In this document: positions 47,533 through 58,980 of the stretch, one piece after another | How the letters are laid out: every line of letters begins with the position of its first letter | How positions within the stretch are numbered: the stretch's first letter is position 1 | Assembly: GCA_030998225.1 (NCBI GenBank) | Contig: JAPYXD010000553.1 | Location: forward strand, 310,001 to 374,000 | Length of the DNA stretch: 64,000 nt | Source of the DNA: Diplolepis rosae | Taxonomy: Eukaryota > Arthropoda > Insecta > Hymenoptera > Diplolepididae | Direction of reading: 5' to 3' | Notes under the pieces: generated by a model | The model's database searches: none | Told to the model about the DNA's origin: nothing | The model's input: only the letters and a program-made list of their open reading frames with translations | Program-made: the position numbers and the translations under genes

Positions 47533-48037
47533 GCGCCAGGCAGTCACTCACACCGCGCCGCCGCTGCGCTGTCGCGCGCCAAAAAACGCTATTTGTAAAT
47601 ATCAATAACAACGGCTTCCCACTGGTTAATCCGACATTCCTTATGGTTAATAGGTAGAGGAAGACTTAAAGAATAAGTTGATTCTTTATTTTTTTTAAAA
47701 TATTCAATAGATCGAAAATTATTAATATTCAAAGTTGCAAAAAATCGTCAAATTTTGAACTTTGAAAATTCATAACTTTTTAAATATGCATTTTACAAAA
47801 AAATGACAAGGGACCATTTCTTCTTAAAATGCCTCAAATTATCTAAAAAAAATTTGTCCCATTGAAAAAAATCATTTTTTCATAATTGTTTAAACAATTG
47901 CGTTTTAAACAAAACCTAGGCACTTATCGCAAAATTAACCGGTACCATTGGATTCAGCGGGTCAAAATACATAAGACTACATAGTTTTTATCCTTTAGCT
48001 CTTTAATGCATACGGGACCCTACCCAGCTCCTGGACT
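47533..48037. repeat. Right terminal inverted repeat of the 6.8-kb element
   Basis: This is the reverse complement of 41241-41745 with almost no visible mismatch. It begins inside at AGTCACTCACACCGCGCCGC and ends CTCCTGGACT at 48037. Confidence 0.9.
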
Positions 48038-48042
48038 ATTTT

Positions 48043-48984
48043 AGTAATTTCAGTGTCCGAAATACTAACGTCACAGCGCAAAGAAGTTTGCTTGATATGA
48101 ACCTATTACACCTATATTACAGTCCTATTTACAGTCCTTTTCATTTTTAGTGTTATAGAACACTGTCAGGGCCTGACAGAATATTGGTATCCGAGCCATT
48201 TATAAAATAAAGCAACCTCATCAGAACCTAGTAGTGCCCTGATTTAAATTTCTACCCGGATCATATGTTTTGCAGTCAATGAAAATATTGAAAACTTATT
48301 TAGAATCTTTTCATTAAAGAGTATATGGAATTATCGAAATCGTTAATGAGTTTGTTTACAACTCCAGCCCTATCCGAAAGTCTATGACAGTCAAAGAAAG
48401 TTTTGATAACTGATTTTTTCCGTGTGACATGAATCAGTGTTACCATTTTAGTGGTTTCTTTGTAGTTAGTGGCTTTCTTATTGGATATAGTGGAATAAAC
48501 CAATTACTTTTCATGTATTTAGTACACAAAATGTTTAGTTTAGTTCATATAATGAATTTTTAAAAATATTTATGTACATTAGTTAGAAAGTTCGCGAGTG
48601 GTATAAAACAGTGAAACAAGTTAAAATCGAAATTTCGTTTACTGAATCTCTTGGACCTACTCCAGATACTCCATACATCTGTTGGATGCATAATCAGTAC
48701 TTTTTATATATTCAATGAAAATAGTTTTATACTTGTGTCTTTGAGGTCATGATCACTTTTTTCTCGTTTGCAAAAGTGTGAAAAAATTAAAGTGTTATAA
48801 ATACAATGAATCAATAGATTCTGCAATTTATGCTCTTAAGAAAAGTATATAACGAAAGCTCACCTTTTTTTACTCGCAGGTTATAAGACGGATTTCTGTA
48901 TATTGAAAAGAGATAAATATGATAGAGTTTATTGGGAAATAATTATTTTGAATTAATAAAAATCATTGATGAGAAAAATAGACT
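48043..48984. other. AT-rich stretch, no recognised gene
   Basis: No family could be assigned to the minus-strand frame at 48300-48503. No repeat boundary is evident. Confidence 0.45.
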
Positions 48985-49292
48985 TTCATTTGTGTTCCAG
49001 AAAATTCCAAATACCGTTCCCCAGTGATGGTTTCGTTCGGTTTCAACAGCTCATAATAAATAACATCAGCGTTTTCGAAGGTTTTTGGCCTTTCTTCACG
49101 CGGACGGCCGTCAACATCGAAATCACTGTCTTTGAAGCGAGGGCACCAATCACAGCACGTTGTTTCACTTAGAGCAGCATCTCCGTAAACTCTTTGGAGT
49201 TCTCGATGCGCTTCAGCCGCCGTTTTCTTTTAATGAAAAAAAAAAATCAACACTTTTCACAAATAACGATTATTTGGCACAAAATCAGACAT
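48985..49292 (-). pseudogene. Mariner transposase N-terminal remnant with internal deletion
   Basis: From the start codon at 49290-49292 the frame begins MSDFVPNNRYL. It hits a stop and shift near 49235, then reads KTAAEAHRELQRVYGDAALS and FDVDGRPREERPKTFENAD, the mariner helix-turn-helix and linker. It then jumps straight to YYELLKPNETITGERY, a segment that normally follows the first catalytic Asp, so that Asp is deleted. The sequence ends near 48985. It is a different mariner lineage from the remnants at 17.3 and 25.9 kb. Confidence 0.85.
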
Positions 49293-49670
49293 TTTCACAC
49301 AACCAAAAGTATATGACGCCAAAACAAAATCACTAACGTGTCAAAACGATTTGTTTACCATATGTCTAAGCTTGGTTCATGACGTTATGGACATGTCAAA
49401 ATCGACCAGCACTGGCTCCTGGAGCCATCTATTGGCAAACAGCGGGAACTTAGTTGCGCACCTAATATCTAACCTCGGAAGTGGTATATTTAGGGATCTG
49501 TACGATTGATTTTTATTAATAATGGATTTTTTATATTATATTTTGTCAATTGAATAAGGAAGATAAAAATCAAACAGAATGTAAGAAATGCCGTAAAACT
49601 CAACAGACTTTGAAGGAATAATCTTCAGACGATATCTTTGCTTTTTTATTTTATTTATAGTTACTGCCTA
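49293..49670. other. Flank without recognised gene
   Basis: This short stretch may include the mariner 5' end. Nothing else is recognisable. Confidence 0.4.
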
Positions 49671-50889
49671 ACAATGTAAAAAAATTTTCGGAAATTTTTC
49701 CGAAAATTGTCGGACAGTTAAAATATGGGTCGTAAATTTTTCCAAATGTACAGTCGTAAATATTTCCGACATAGAACTGGAAATAGTTCCTACTGTTTGG
49801 TCGGAGAAATATCCAGTATTTTAAGAAAAATTGATATATTTCATGTTTTAAGGGGAGGTTCTCACTCAAAATTTTCAAAAATTCGATTTTTTTTTCTTTG
49901 CGTTTTTTGAAAGATATAAGTGTCTACTATATTGTGTTAAACGGGTTTTTCGATCCGCGCATCAAAAAAGTTTCTACAGGCCATTTCGCCCGGAACTCTG
50001 ATAATCAACGTCTGCAAGCTGCCAAACGCAGGGTGTCCAGCTACGCGAGGACGGCTAATCTGGAGAAGAAAACTCGAGCCATTTCTCTCCAGGAGCAATT
50101 CGAGCCCAGGTGGAAATTTACAACTGGCTTGGTACCGCGCCAGTACCGCCGGGCGGATGTCGGTACTGGCATTGTACTGGCATAATACCGGGTGGAAAAC
50201 GGCTGGGCACTGGTATTCGTCCGAAATGTCACTCGGCTGGAAGTTGTCTGTCGGAACTGGCGCGGTACTAAAAATGGTACTGCGCCTGTACCGAAAATCT
50301 GTACTGGCATTATACTGTAAATAGTAGAATGCCTGTACCGAAGGTCTGTACAGGCGCGGTACTGGCATTAGTACAAAATGTCACTCGGCTGGGAGTTGTC
50401 TTTTAGTACTGGGGCGGTACTAGGAAATGTACCGAAAATCTGTATTGTATACTAAGATAAAAGGTACAGGGTAAGTTCGAGTTAAGACTCTAATATTTAC
50501 CGTTTTTAACGGCAACGGAGGGATATTCGCTTGGTAGGTTAAGTTTTCACAGTAAAATATCTGTTTTCAAGCTAGAAAATTTATTCTGATTAAATTGACA
50601 ATACTTTTTCGTTACACGTACACCGAAAAAAAATCTCAATCGATTTGACTACTTTTTAACTTACTTTCAGTAGTTCGTAAAGGCCCCAATGTTATTTTTG
50701 AAGTTAAGTGAACTGCAGGAACATAGGTAAATCAAATAAGAGCAGTAGTTGAATCGATGAATATTCTTAGTACATTTCAAAACTGTATATACTTTCAAGT
50801 AGACTCTAACTTACTATTTTTATATACACATCTATAAACACACACCCCCCTCTCTACACTACACAAACGCTCGTTTAGGTGGTATTAAA

Positions 50890-50985
50890 AATTATTCTTA
50901 ACGCTGCGGGTTCGAACCCTCTCTACTTATAATTAACGCATTACTAATCTAACGACTAAGCCTCTCGGCTGCGCACGCTTTGAAT
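50890..50985 (-). repeat. tRNA-like sequence, probably SINE or tRNA pseudogene
   Basis: On the minus strand GGCTTAGTCGTTAGA (A-box-like, about 50962-50948) precedes GGGTTCGAACCCGC (B box, about 50919-50906). Spacing suits an internal polymerase III promoter, but matching acceptor stems are not seen. Confidence 0.5.
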
Positions 50986-51853
50986 ACAAGAAAGAAAATA
51001 GCGCTCTTAACTTTCAACTACTGCAGGGCCGTGTAAGAAGTGTATAGGCCCCGTGTAATCGGGAGTTTTTAGATTTTATCCCAATTTACAATTCTGATTA
51101 AAATTTTTAAGATTTTTAATTATTAAATCGATTTTCTATAAAATAAAATATTTTTGAAGGAAAGCGATCAAATTTTTGAATTAAAGAACATTACATAATA
51201 AAAAGATTTATATACATTTTAGAATTATTAACTTTAATTATTGTATATTAGTGATACTTTATACATGTTATGACTCCTTTAATTTTTGTTTTCAAGAGTA
51301 AAATCAACGTATGTTCTAAATCTAAAAATTTTGAGTTTTTTCAATTCCAAAAATATGATGAAACTTTGGAATCAAGAAAATTATCTCATAACGAAATTAT
51401 GCATTCAAGTTCGCAATAAGTTATTCCAACTTATGAAGTACTATTAAAAAAATAGTACACATGGACTCCATACTGGGACAGTACAAATCAGTACCGCGCC
51501 AACGCTCGGCGCGGTACAAATGATCAGTACTGGTATTGCTCTTCATTTACAACTGGCGCGGTACTATGCCGTTCGTAAGATCCGGTATAAGTCCGACTTT
51601 TCCGCCTGGGTACAATCGTTTACTTAAATCAGAATAATAATATCAAGTCGAAACTTTCAGCGGTTAAATAGCAGGCACTAAGGAAAGTCTTAAAGACGTT
51701 GGTTTTGAAACGCAAAAGCAGCTCAAAATAAACTTTGGATATTTCCAATATTTTGATAATAAATTAGTAAAAATAATATTACTATAATTAATTAGTCAAA
51801 TATATTAAACTATTAATTATTGTGAGATAAATTAATTTATCTATATCTGTAAT

Positions 51854-52060
51854 GGGGCAGTACTAAACCAGTACCGCACCAAGGCTCGGCATAAATCCCC
51901 AAGTCGGCTTCTAGCCAGCATTTGACTCCATACTGGGGCAGTACTATACCAGTACCGCGCCAACGCTCGGCATAAATCCCTAAGTCGGCTTCTAGCCAGC
52001 ATTTGACTCCATACTGGGGCAGTACTATACCAGTACCGCGCCAACACTCAGCGCGGTACT
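51854..52060. repeat. 81-bp tandem repeat, about 2.5 units
   Basis: GGGGCAGTACTA recurs at 51854, 51935 and 52016, a period of 81 bp. Because 81 is a multiple of three, it produces a spurious repeated minus-strand frame (ARYWYSTAPVWSQMLARSRL repeated). Confidence 0.88.
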
Positions 52061-53388
52061 AATGATCAGTACTGGCATTGCTCCTTATTTACAACTGGCG
52101 CGATACAATGCCATTCGTTAGATCCGGCATAAGTCCGACTTTTCCGCCTGGGAGGTGGAGGAAGGAATGTTATACGGACCTGGCATCGCAAACTAATCGT
52201 GAGTTATCAAACAACCACAGAAAACAGTGAAAAACGAAAAATTTTGGTCAAAATTGTTAAAGTTACTTTTTAGTCCGCCATATTGGAATCGCTATTTTTA
52301 TTTTTTTTATTTTGATACATATTAACTCAAATTCGTGTTTATAAGTCACAAAACCCATTTTTTTCTTGATTTTGGCTGAAATGCCACTTATTTTTTTGGT
52401 GGGGGTCCGCCATATTGGATCGGCCATTTTGAATTTCGAAAAACTGACTTCAGATTCGTACTCAGCGATGTCCAAAACCCATAATTCTATGTAATTGTTA
52501 CGAAATATTGACATTCTACCACGAATAATTCATGGAAAGTGTTCTCAAAACTTTAAACGTATTTATCTCAAAACATGATTTTTCAAAACTGCGTACAATC
52601 TCATTTGAAAACTGTTCAATTTAAAGACTTCATCTTTTGACCTCTCGAAAGAAAACCTTTTTCATTGGAGGAATGACCTATAAAATCTACAAATTCTTTG
52701 TATTCACTATTTTTTGTGAAGCCTTAAAGTGGAAAAAAGGGCTAAAAAGTCGATCACAAAGTTTGAGATCGCACCATTACGTCAAGTTTGAAGTTTTTCA
52801 CCCGTTCTTAGGTCATTCCTCCAACAAATTTAGTTTATTTTGAGCCTTATTATTAGTTTTGTGTGTTCAGATCGATCCTGAGGCAGCAGGCTGTACGCAG
52901 TTTTTGAATTCCACGCACACCTAACCTTAGACAGAACGACACCACGGGCGCCATTTTATTTTTTTCATCTTGAAAAAATTTGTAAATGAAGACGAAAATA
53001 TAAGCTTTTTGAATCCTAAAACCATTTCCTTCTATGTTTTTTCATTGGCCCACAACAAAATTCCAAATTTTGCTTACTTTTTGGTCATTTGAATGAGAAC
53101 CTCCCCTTAAGTGGAAGAAGATCGAAAAAAAGTGAACAAATTTCCGTTTTTGTGGAATAATTTTCATTTTTCATGGGAAAAATTTCCTTCAACATAGGAG
53201 ATTTGTGAAATGTTCTCATCTTTTTGATGTATTTCCTAATAGCTCGGAAATAAGTCCGAAAATTCGGTCAATTTTCCTCAAATCTATGAAATATTCCTAC
53301 TTTCTGTAGGAAAATCTATGCTTCCTAAAGATTTAAGAAAAATTTCCCAATACATAGTAGAAAAATTTACCGATATTTTTTACTGTGT

Positions 53389-54603
53389 ATATAATTTCCA
53401 ATCACTTCTTAAATACGCACTACTTACTTACTATTTTAAAAGTATTTACTTCAGACTACAACCTTTTCTTCATTCCAGAATAATAACGAGATCAAAAGAT
53501 TAAATATTCATGAACAGGAGAATGCATTCCGGTATTTTACAGCTGCTGATAATATGTATGCGTAGTTACGATAAGTTATAGCTAAGTTCTTGACCTTCGT
53601 GACTCAGTTCCTGCGTTCGTTTCCCAGTAGGGTTGTGTGCGAAATTTTAGTTATAATATAAGCATTTGAAATTACAGTTTTCGATGAATTATATGTATAT
53701 TTCTAGCATAACTACCATAAATTCGTAAACATTGCTTTTTTATTGTGGCGTATACACTAATAAATTGGCCCATTGTAGGATAGATTAGAAAGGGGGTAAT
53801 GTATTGGCCCATTTCAGAATCTGCAGGGGTCCACTATGGGATCTAGCAATGGGCCAACCCATTCGCCCCTTGCAAGTAATCTACGCAGGGTCTCCACAAG
53901 TGAGCATATTGAAACAGCTTAGATTGTCTTCATTGGCTGAACGGCCTCTACCCGGAGCCAATTTAAATTTTTCACACAGGAATCTGAAAAGGAAGTTCTT
54001 TTAACGAAGATTATTGTCAAAAGAAACAAATAAGTTTCTTTGTTTTCTTATTGCAAGAAATATTATTTTAGTATCAAGGAATTTGCTGATATTACCTTGT
54101 CGTCAAATTTTATGTTTACGCTCCAAATCTGAATTAGCGAAAAGTGAGCCACTGATTTATTTTAGCGAAAATTTTCACTAAATATTAGTAATTTTCTACT
54201 ATTTTTATTAGTATATATAAAGTTTTTGAAAAGTAACTAATAGAAAAATTACTAATACGTTGTAGACCTGTTCACTCAATTTAACTAGTGGCTAAGTTTT
54301 CACTAATTTAGATTCAGAGAGTAATAAAAGAAATTACACAAATTTATAGTGAATAATCAAAATAAAAATAGCTCAACAGGAAATCTAAGCACCTTTTTCA
54401 CTTTAGTCAAATTTTTAATCAGTCTGAAGTATGTTTTCGCTCGTGGATATTAACTGAGTCAGGGGCCAAGACTTTTGAACTGATTATGGTGCTAATCACA
54501 TCCCAACAACATTTCAACTGTAATTCAACTATCGAGATTAATTAGCTTGTCTGTATTGAAAACCAATCATAAAAAAGAAAGATATGCTACTTACGATGGC
54601 TAT
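53389..54603. other. No recognised gene
   Basis: No domain could be recognised in the frame at 53804-54004. From about 54150 to 54360 the DNA is AT-rich with repeated ACTAATTT-type words. Confidence 0.45.
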
Positions 54604-54645
54604 TTAACTCAGCGAGACAGCTACTGTTAACGAGTTCGAATCCCT
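54604..54645 (+). repeat. tRNA-like A and B boxes, probable SINE head
   Basis: TTAACTCAGCGAGACAG (A-box-like) at 54604-54620 is followed by GAGTTCGAATCCC (B box) at 54632-54644. The boxes are the right distance apart for polymerase III, but the flanking stems of a tRNA are not evident. Confidence 0.5.
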
Positions 54646-57600
54646 TTGCGAACGGCGATTGGTTAGATGTGTCTAGGACCTTGGATAGGGGCTAGGAAGT
54701 TGTTCGATCAAATTTGAGTGAAAATAAATTGTGGTAAAATGAAAAACATAATGTGTGATTTTGTGCTTCTGCTTATCGCCAGTAAGTCCTGAAATATAGA
54801 AAAAATAGTATATTGTGCAACTAGGGAAAGATAAGTTTATTTTGCAAGTGTGAAGTTTGATGCCGGAGCAAAGTGAGGGATTGGTTTGCTCCACAAGGGA
54901 AAATAAAATGCACCCTTATGACACGCTAGTAAAAAAGAATACAGTGCATATCTGGATTCATTAAGTGGATATAGTGTTTATTCTATTGAAAATCCTCACA
55001 TAGCAACGTGTATAGCTGTAGATATCTATTTTGCAACTCACATGGGTTTTTATACACGACCCATTATAATTACGTGAAGGAAGATCAGACACAAACACAC
55101 ATATAAATACATAAAGGTTTCTGTATGGGATTCTAAATGAGAAACATTTTCTGTCTACCACAAAAATTCCCTGAAAAGAGTCTAAATTTATTAAAAATAT
55201 ATATGTGTTATAGGGAAGCCTCAAACGTTATTAAAAATGTCTGCAAAACCGGAGATGTCATAGAAAACTACTGCGCAGGACATTAGTTTTTCTGCTAAGC
55301 ACGAGTATAACCACGACGACTTTCTCAACAGAATGATGTTTTAAAAAATAAAATAGTTAAATACTTCGATGTTTAAAGATCTCTAACGATTTCCTTCTTA
55401 GAAGTTTGATTATATATAAGAAATAATATGAATAAAATAGGTACTCTAAATTAAACACTAAAATCATGAAAGGGACACAGTCACAAAATATCCATCAAAT
55501 TGAGAGAACAATGCATAGTAACTTATAGAGGCTTATAAAAAAGAACTGGATGGTCAGTCAAAAATAAAGTTTGTCAAATCGACAATTCCTTTAGTTATTT
55601 CATTTACGATTTCCTTTTATCTAGTTTTATTTTAGTGAGATTGTGGATATTTTTGTTTTGTATCAAATAAGTCATAAAAAGTTTGAATCGGATAAAAATT
55701 ATAGATATTCATTGGTGGAATCATATAATTCAAAAATAACTAAAATTTGTCTACTGCCTTTGACCATAAAAATAAATTATTAATTTCATTCGATTCAAAC
55801 CTTTCATGGCTTATTTTAATCAAAACAAAATCTCCCACATTTTCACTAAAATAACTCGATAGAAATATTCTGAATAAAATAAGAAATGACTAAATAATTA
55901 CTTCAACCTACTTTTTTACCCAAATATTTGTATGTTGGTTAATGTCTCATCTTTCTTGACCTGATTATAAAGGATCCTAAACTAACGTCGGAAATTATTG
56001 GTACACCTGTTGCTTCAGCTATAGTTAAATTGTCTGAAGTTGTATAATATCAAGTTGAAATGTTTTCCATAATAACACAAGAGTTGATAAAATTTTCCAT
56101 TTAATGAGCCCAAGCTGAAGGTAAAATGTTAATTTTATAAAATTATATTTGGAACAAAACGTCAAATTTCAATCTTTTTCAAAAATCCCAATAACCCTGA
56201 AAATAATTGGAAAATTTTGGTCTTCTCTTAAAGATCAATCTTTATAGTATGTTGCTAATTAATTAAGGAGTTATAATAATCTGGCGTGCTAGAAAATAAG
56301 GATTTTTGGGAATTGTTTTTCTTCAATATTAATAAAACAATCAAAGTAGAGTTTTTCAGGACTGATCACGTGTTTTAAGGTACACAAAAATATTATTTAT
56401 TTTGATTTAAGGTACAAAATGGCGTTGTGGCAGTAGGTTACGAGAGAACGCTTTTTTCCGAGGAGGTAAACGGTGTACAGGGTAACAATCTTCAGACATC
56501 ACCTAGAAGGATGCAATTTTTCTTTCTATAAACAACATTTATTTTTCTTTGGAATTACACACGATTATCACAAAATATTGATTTTTAGAGTTTTAGCATT
56601 AATTTTAATTTCTTTATTTATTTATTGTAAAAAATTTATTTCAAGTTGTCAATCGGATAAAAATTGCCTAAGTTACGTTGCATACCAGTTTGAAAAACAT
56701 GCTTTAGAGAAAAACGCATTTGAAGTGTCAAGGCGTGCTTACTATATGATAAAAAATAAAAAAAATTTGTATACCTTAGACCTAATAGGTAATAAACCCA
56801 GAAAAACTCTACATTGAATGTTTTATTAGTTTTGTGTTCTTCATGGGCATTTGAATTTATTTTTTATGATTTATTATTATTACTCAAGTGAATTTATATT
56901 TGATAAGAAACGCCTTGCCTTTAACTTGGAGTCATTAGAAGCATAATTCTATCACACGTTAATTTTTATAGTGTGCTATCCCGGGCTAAAATATTCGGCT
57001 ATAAAAGCAGGCCGAAATATCAAAGACGCGCTGAAAGTACGCTGATCAAGCAATGATACACCGAAAATTCGCCAAAATTTTGTTTGTGGATAAAATTTTG
57101 AGAAACTTGCGGGCCATAAAGAAGTCGATTTTACGTCTGTTTGGCGTGAGGCCAATTACACACCGAAAAGAGGCTTACTTTATATTTTTCTGAACACGCT
57201 TACAAAATAAGCCGATATTACGCCGATGACACGCCGAAACTCATGGGAATCAATTAATTTCTGCGGGTGTAGTTCCGAAAAGCTGAACGAATATGGTAGT
57301 GAAAATTGGCGTAAATTCGATTTTCATAATGAAAGTCATGAAAAACTCACGAAAATCATGGTGTTTTTGTTTATCTCAGCCAATACGCAGAATTTCAAAA
57401 AAGGTTCTGAATAAAACTTGTAGAACTCGATGCAGTACATATTTTTTGCTCATTCTATATATTTCCTATACGACCCATAGTTTTCGAGAAAAACTCTGAT
57501 GGGTAAAACTAAATTGAGGTGCCGGATCGTATATGGGCACATAGCACTTTTTCGTCCAAAATCGCAGTCCCCTGAAGGCTTTTAATAAGATATACAAACT

Positions 57601-58006
57601 TAAATTTTTAAAGGTTATATCTCTATGTGAAATTCGATTCCGCATCTTTTTCTCCCGAGAAAAAAAGTTGTATCTTTTTTAGTTTTCAAGTTAACTAACG
57701 AAAACAGTCTTTTCTGAAGTAGTCAATTTTGATTCATTTTTCACTTCAACTCGTGCTCACTTCGTCAATTTTTCGAATTTTTCAATTAATTTTGTCAGGA
57801 ATTGTGCTTTAGGGCGCTCTTCAACTGATAAAGCATGTCGATTTTTAAAAAATTCCTTTAAAAAATTTTATTAATTTTTTTTCTGACGTTCGCAGCAAAT
57901 CAGACTTTAATATCTTCCAGTCCTTCGTTTAGCGAGGGAATTTTAAGCAGGCAAGTACTTCTTGCGAAAAAAATGTAAAGGAAGGTATGGAGCAGTTTTT
58001 GCAAAA
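54646..58006. other. AT-rich stretch with no recognised gene
   Basis: Short frames (54673-55224 minus, 56473-56817 plus, 57226-57499 plus) have no recognisable domain. The 114-codon frame at 56473 has one hydrophobic segment but no support as a gene. Around 56985-57240 the word ACACCGAAA or ACGCCGAAA recurs several times, hinting at a degenerate repeat. Confidence 0.45.
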
Positions 58007-58018
58007 GTTTAAGACGAT

Positions 58019-58243
58019 AATATTCAATAGTTCTGGAGCTATAATGAGTTTAGTTTAATACAGTGCCCGAATTTTCGAGCGTATCAAAGGCTCCGTGGTG
58101 TACAGCCGAACGGCACGAATTGTTTCGCCAATGTATGGCTTATAAATATGATAAAACCTAAATCTTTTATACAATAAAAATTTAACAAATTAAGTTTACT
58201 AAATATCAATCTGTTTCTTTTTCAATGTTTACTGTATTTTTTA
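58019..58243. repeat. Left TIR of the DUF7869 element
   Basis: This pairs with 63478-63705. Differences are scattered substitutions (for example CTGGAGC against CTAGAGC), so these ends are older than those of the 41-48 kb element. Confidence 0.85.
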
Positions 58244-58980
58244 GCTTTCAGTTTTTATTTGAATTGTAGAATACTGAAATTAGTTAGTTGAAATTTGTCT
58301 GAAGATCAGTAATCCAGTCAAAAAAATTTTATTTTTATTTTAAAAGGAAAAAGATGCCTCGCACAATTCGAGGTAGAAAACGAAAAAGAGACGAGAGTAC
58401 ATGGGTGGGAAAAGTACGCAAAACTGTTAAAAACAAGGTATACCCTTGAATAACTCAAGTCGATTCAATCAAAAATAAATGTTTAACGCTTCTATCAAGT
58501 CCCAAATTCAAATAAATAGTCAAAAAATAATTCGTATTTCATCGATTTTGCACGAGATAAATTTTTTTGATATTATATTAATATTTTTCATTGATTAAAT
58601 TTTCCAGAAAAAAAGTCATTTTATAGAATGAATTGAATCATACACTAGGAAAGTAATATACAAAATTATTGATCTGTAAGTTTGAAAATTACTTGCAGGG
58701 AGAAGAATACATTTCAAGATTGAAAAATCCCGAAAGGGTACTTATGACAAGGAAACTTTTCACTCCCTTGCAATCCTGTTGCGAAAGTATTGCAATATCT
58801 GCACAAGAGAAGTTGCATTCCAAATTATGGGAATTGGGAGATTAGTACAAGCAATCCATTATTCTCAGTACTTTGATGAAATGCAACGATCCCAAAGAAG
58901 TTAATGCTCATAAGATTTCAAGATTAGTAACCTGGACTTTTTTATTTTCTACTGATGAGAGTGTAATCGTCCACTGAGAA

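Larger units (their letters stand above)
41241..48037 (-). mobile_element. 6.8-kb long-TIR DNA transposon carrying an XPG/PIN-like nuclease gene
   Basis: The ends begin AGTCCAGGAGCTGGGTAGGG at 41241 and finish with its reverse complement at 48037. The inverted repeats extend about 505 bp inward (to roughly 41745 and from 47533) with hardly any difference that I can see. ATTTT at 41236-41240 and 48038-48042 is a probable 5-bp target duplication, though AT-richness makes the exact length uncertain. One multi-exon gene fills the interior on the minus strand. Near-identical ends point to recent insertion. I do not know a named superfamily with this gene and these termini. Confidence 0.88.
50106..52153. 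repeat. Nested CCCAGG...CCTGGG repeat block rich in CCAGTACCGCGCC words
   Basis: The block begins CCCAGGTGGAAATTTACAACT at 50106 and ends TCCGACTTTTCCGCCTGGG at 52153, the latter also present at 51593-51611. Both sides are filled with variants of CAGTACCGCGCCA and their complements; 51466-51611 and 52005-52153 are closely similar. It may be one or more non-autonomous elements nested in the TTAA element, with inner AT-rich DNA at 50450-51450. Open frames across the GC-rich parts (such as 49937-50368) come from repeat composition. Confidence 0.7.
49852..53106. mobile_element. 3255-bp TTAA-flanked non-autonomous element
   Basis: GGGGAGGTTCTCACTCAAA at 49852 and its near reverse complement ending 53106 form about 19-bp terminal inverted repeats. 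TTAA occurs at both sides (49848-49851 and 53107-53110), while the uninterrupted relative at 8.67 kb has no insertion at this point. TTAA duplication is typical of piggyBac-type integration, but the ends start GGGG rather than the usual CCY and no transposase is present. The interior is a patchwork of other repeats. Confidence 0.85.
49671..53388. mobile_element. Second copy of the 461-bp repeat, split by a TTAA element
   Basis: 49671-49847 matches the left part of 8500-8960 and 53111-53388 matches the right part, including words such as GGTCGGAGAAATATCCAGTA and AATAAGTCCGAAAATTCGGT. Imperfect terminal inverted repeats of about 28 bp are clearer here than in the other copy. The 3255-bp insertion between the parts is described separately. 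Confidence 0.85.

Noticed and set aside
49937..50368. 143-codon minus-strand open frame
   Set aside because: It comes from the GC-rich repeat block, where stops are rare in several frames at once.
51841..52047. Frame encoding a repeated ARYWYSTAPVWSQ peptide
   Set aside because: It is produced by an 81-bp tandem repeat whose period is divisible by three; there is no start or regulatory context.
50890..54645. Functional tRNA genes at the GGTTCGAA sites
   Set aside because: Only A- and B-box-like words are present; acceptor and anticodon stems do not pair convincingly.
56473..56817. 114-codon frame with a hydrophobic stretch
   Set aside because: No family resemblance, no supporting neighbours, and AT-rich composition makes such a frame plausible by chance.
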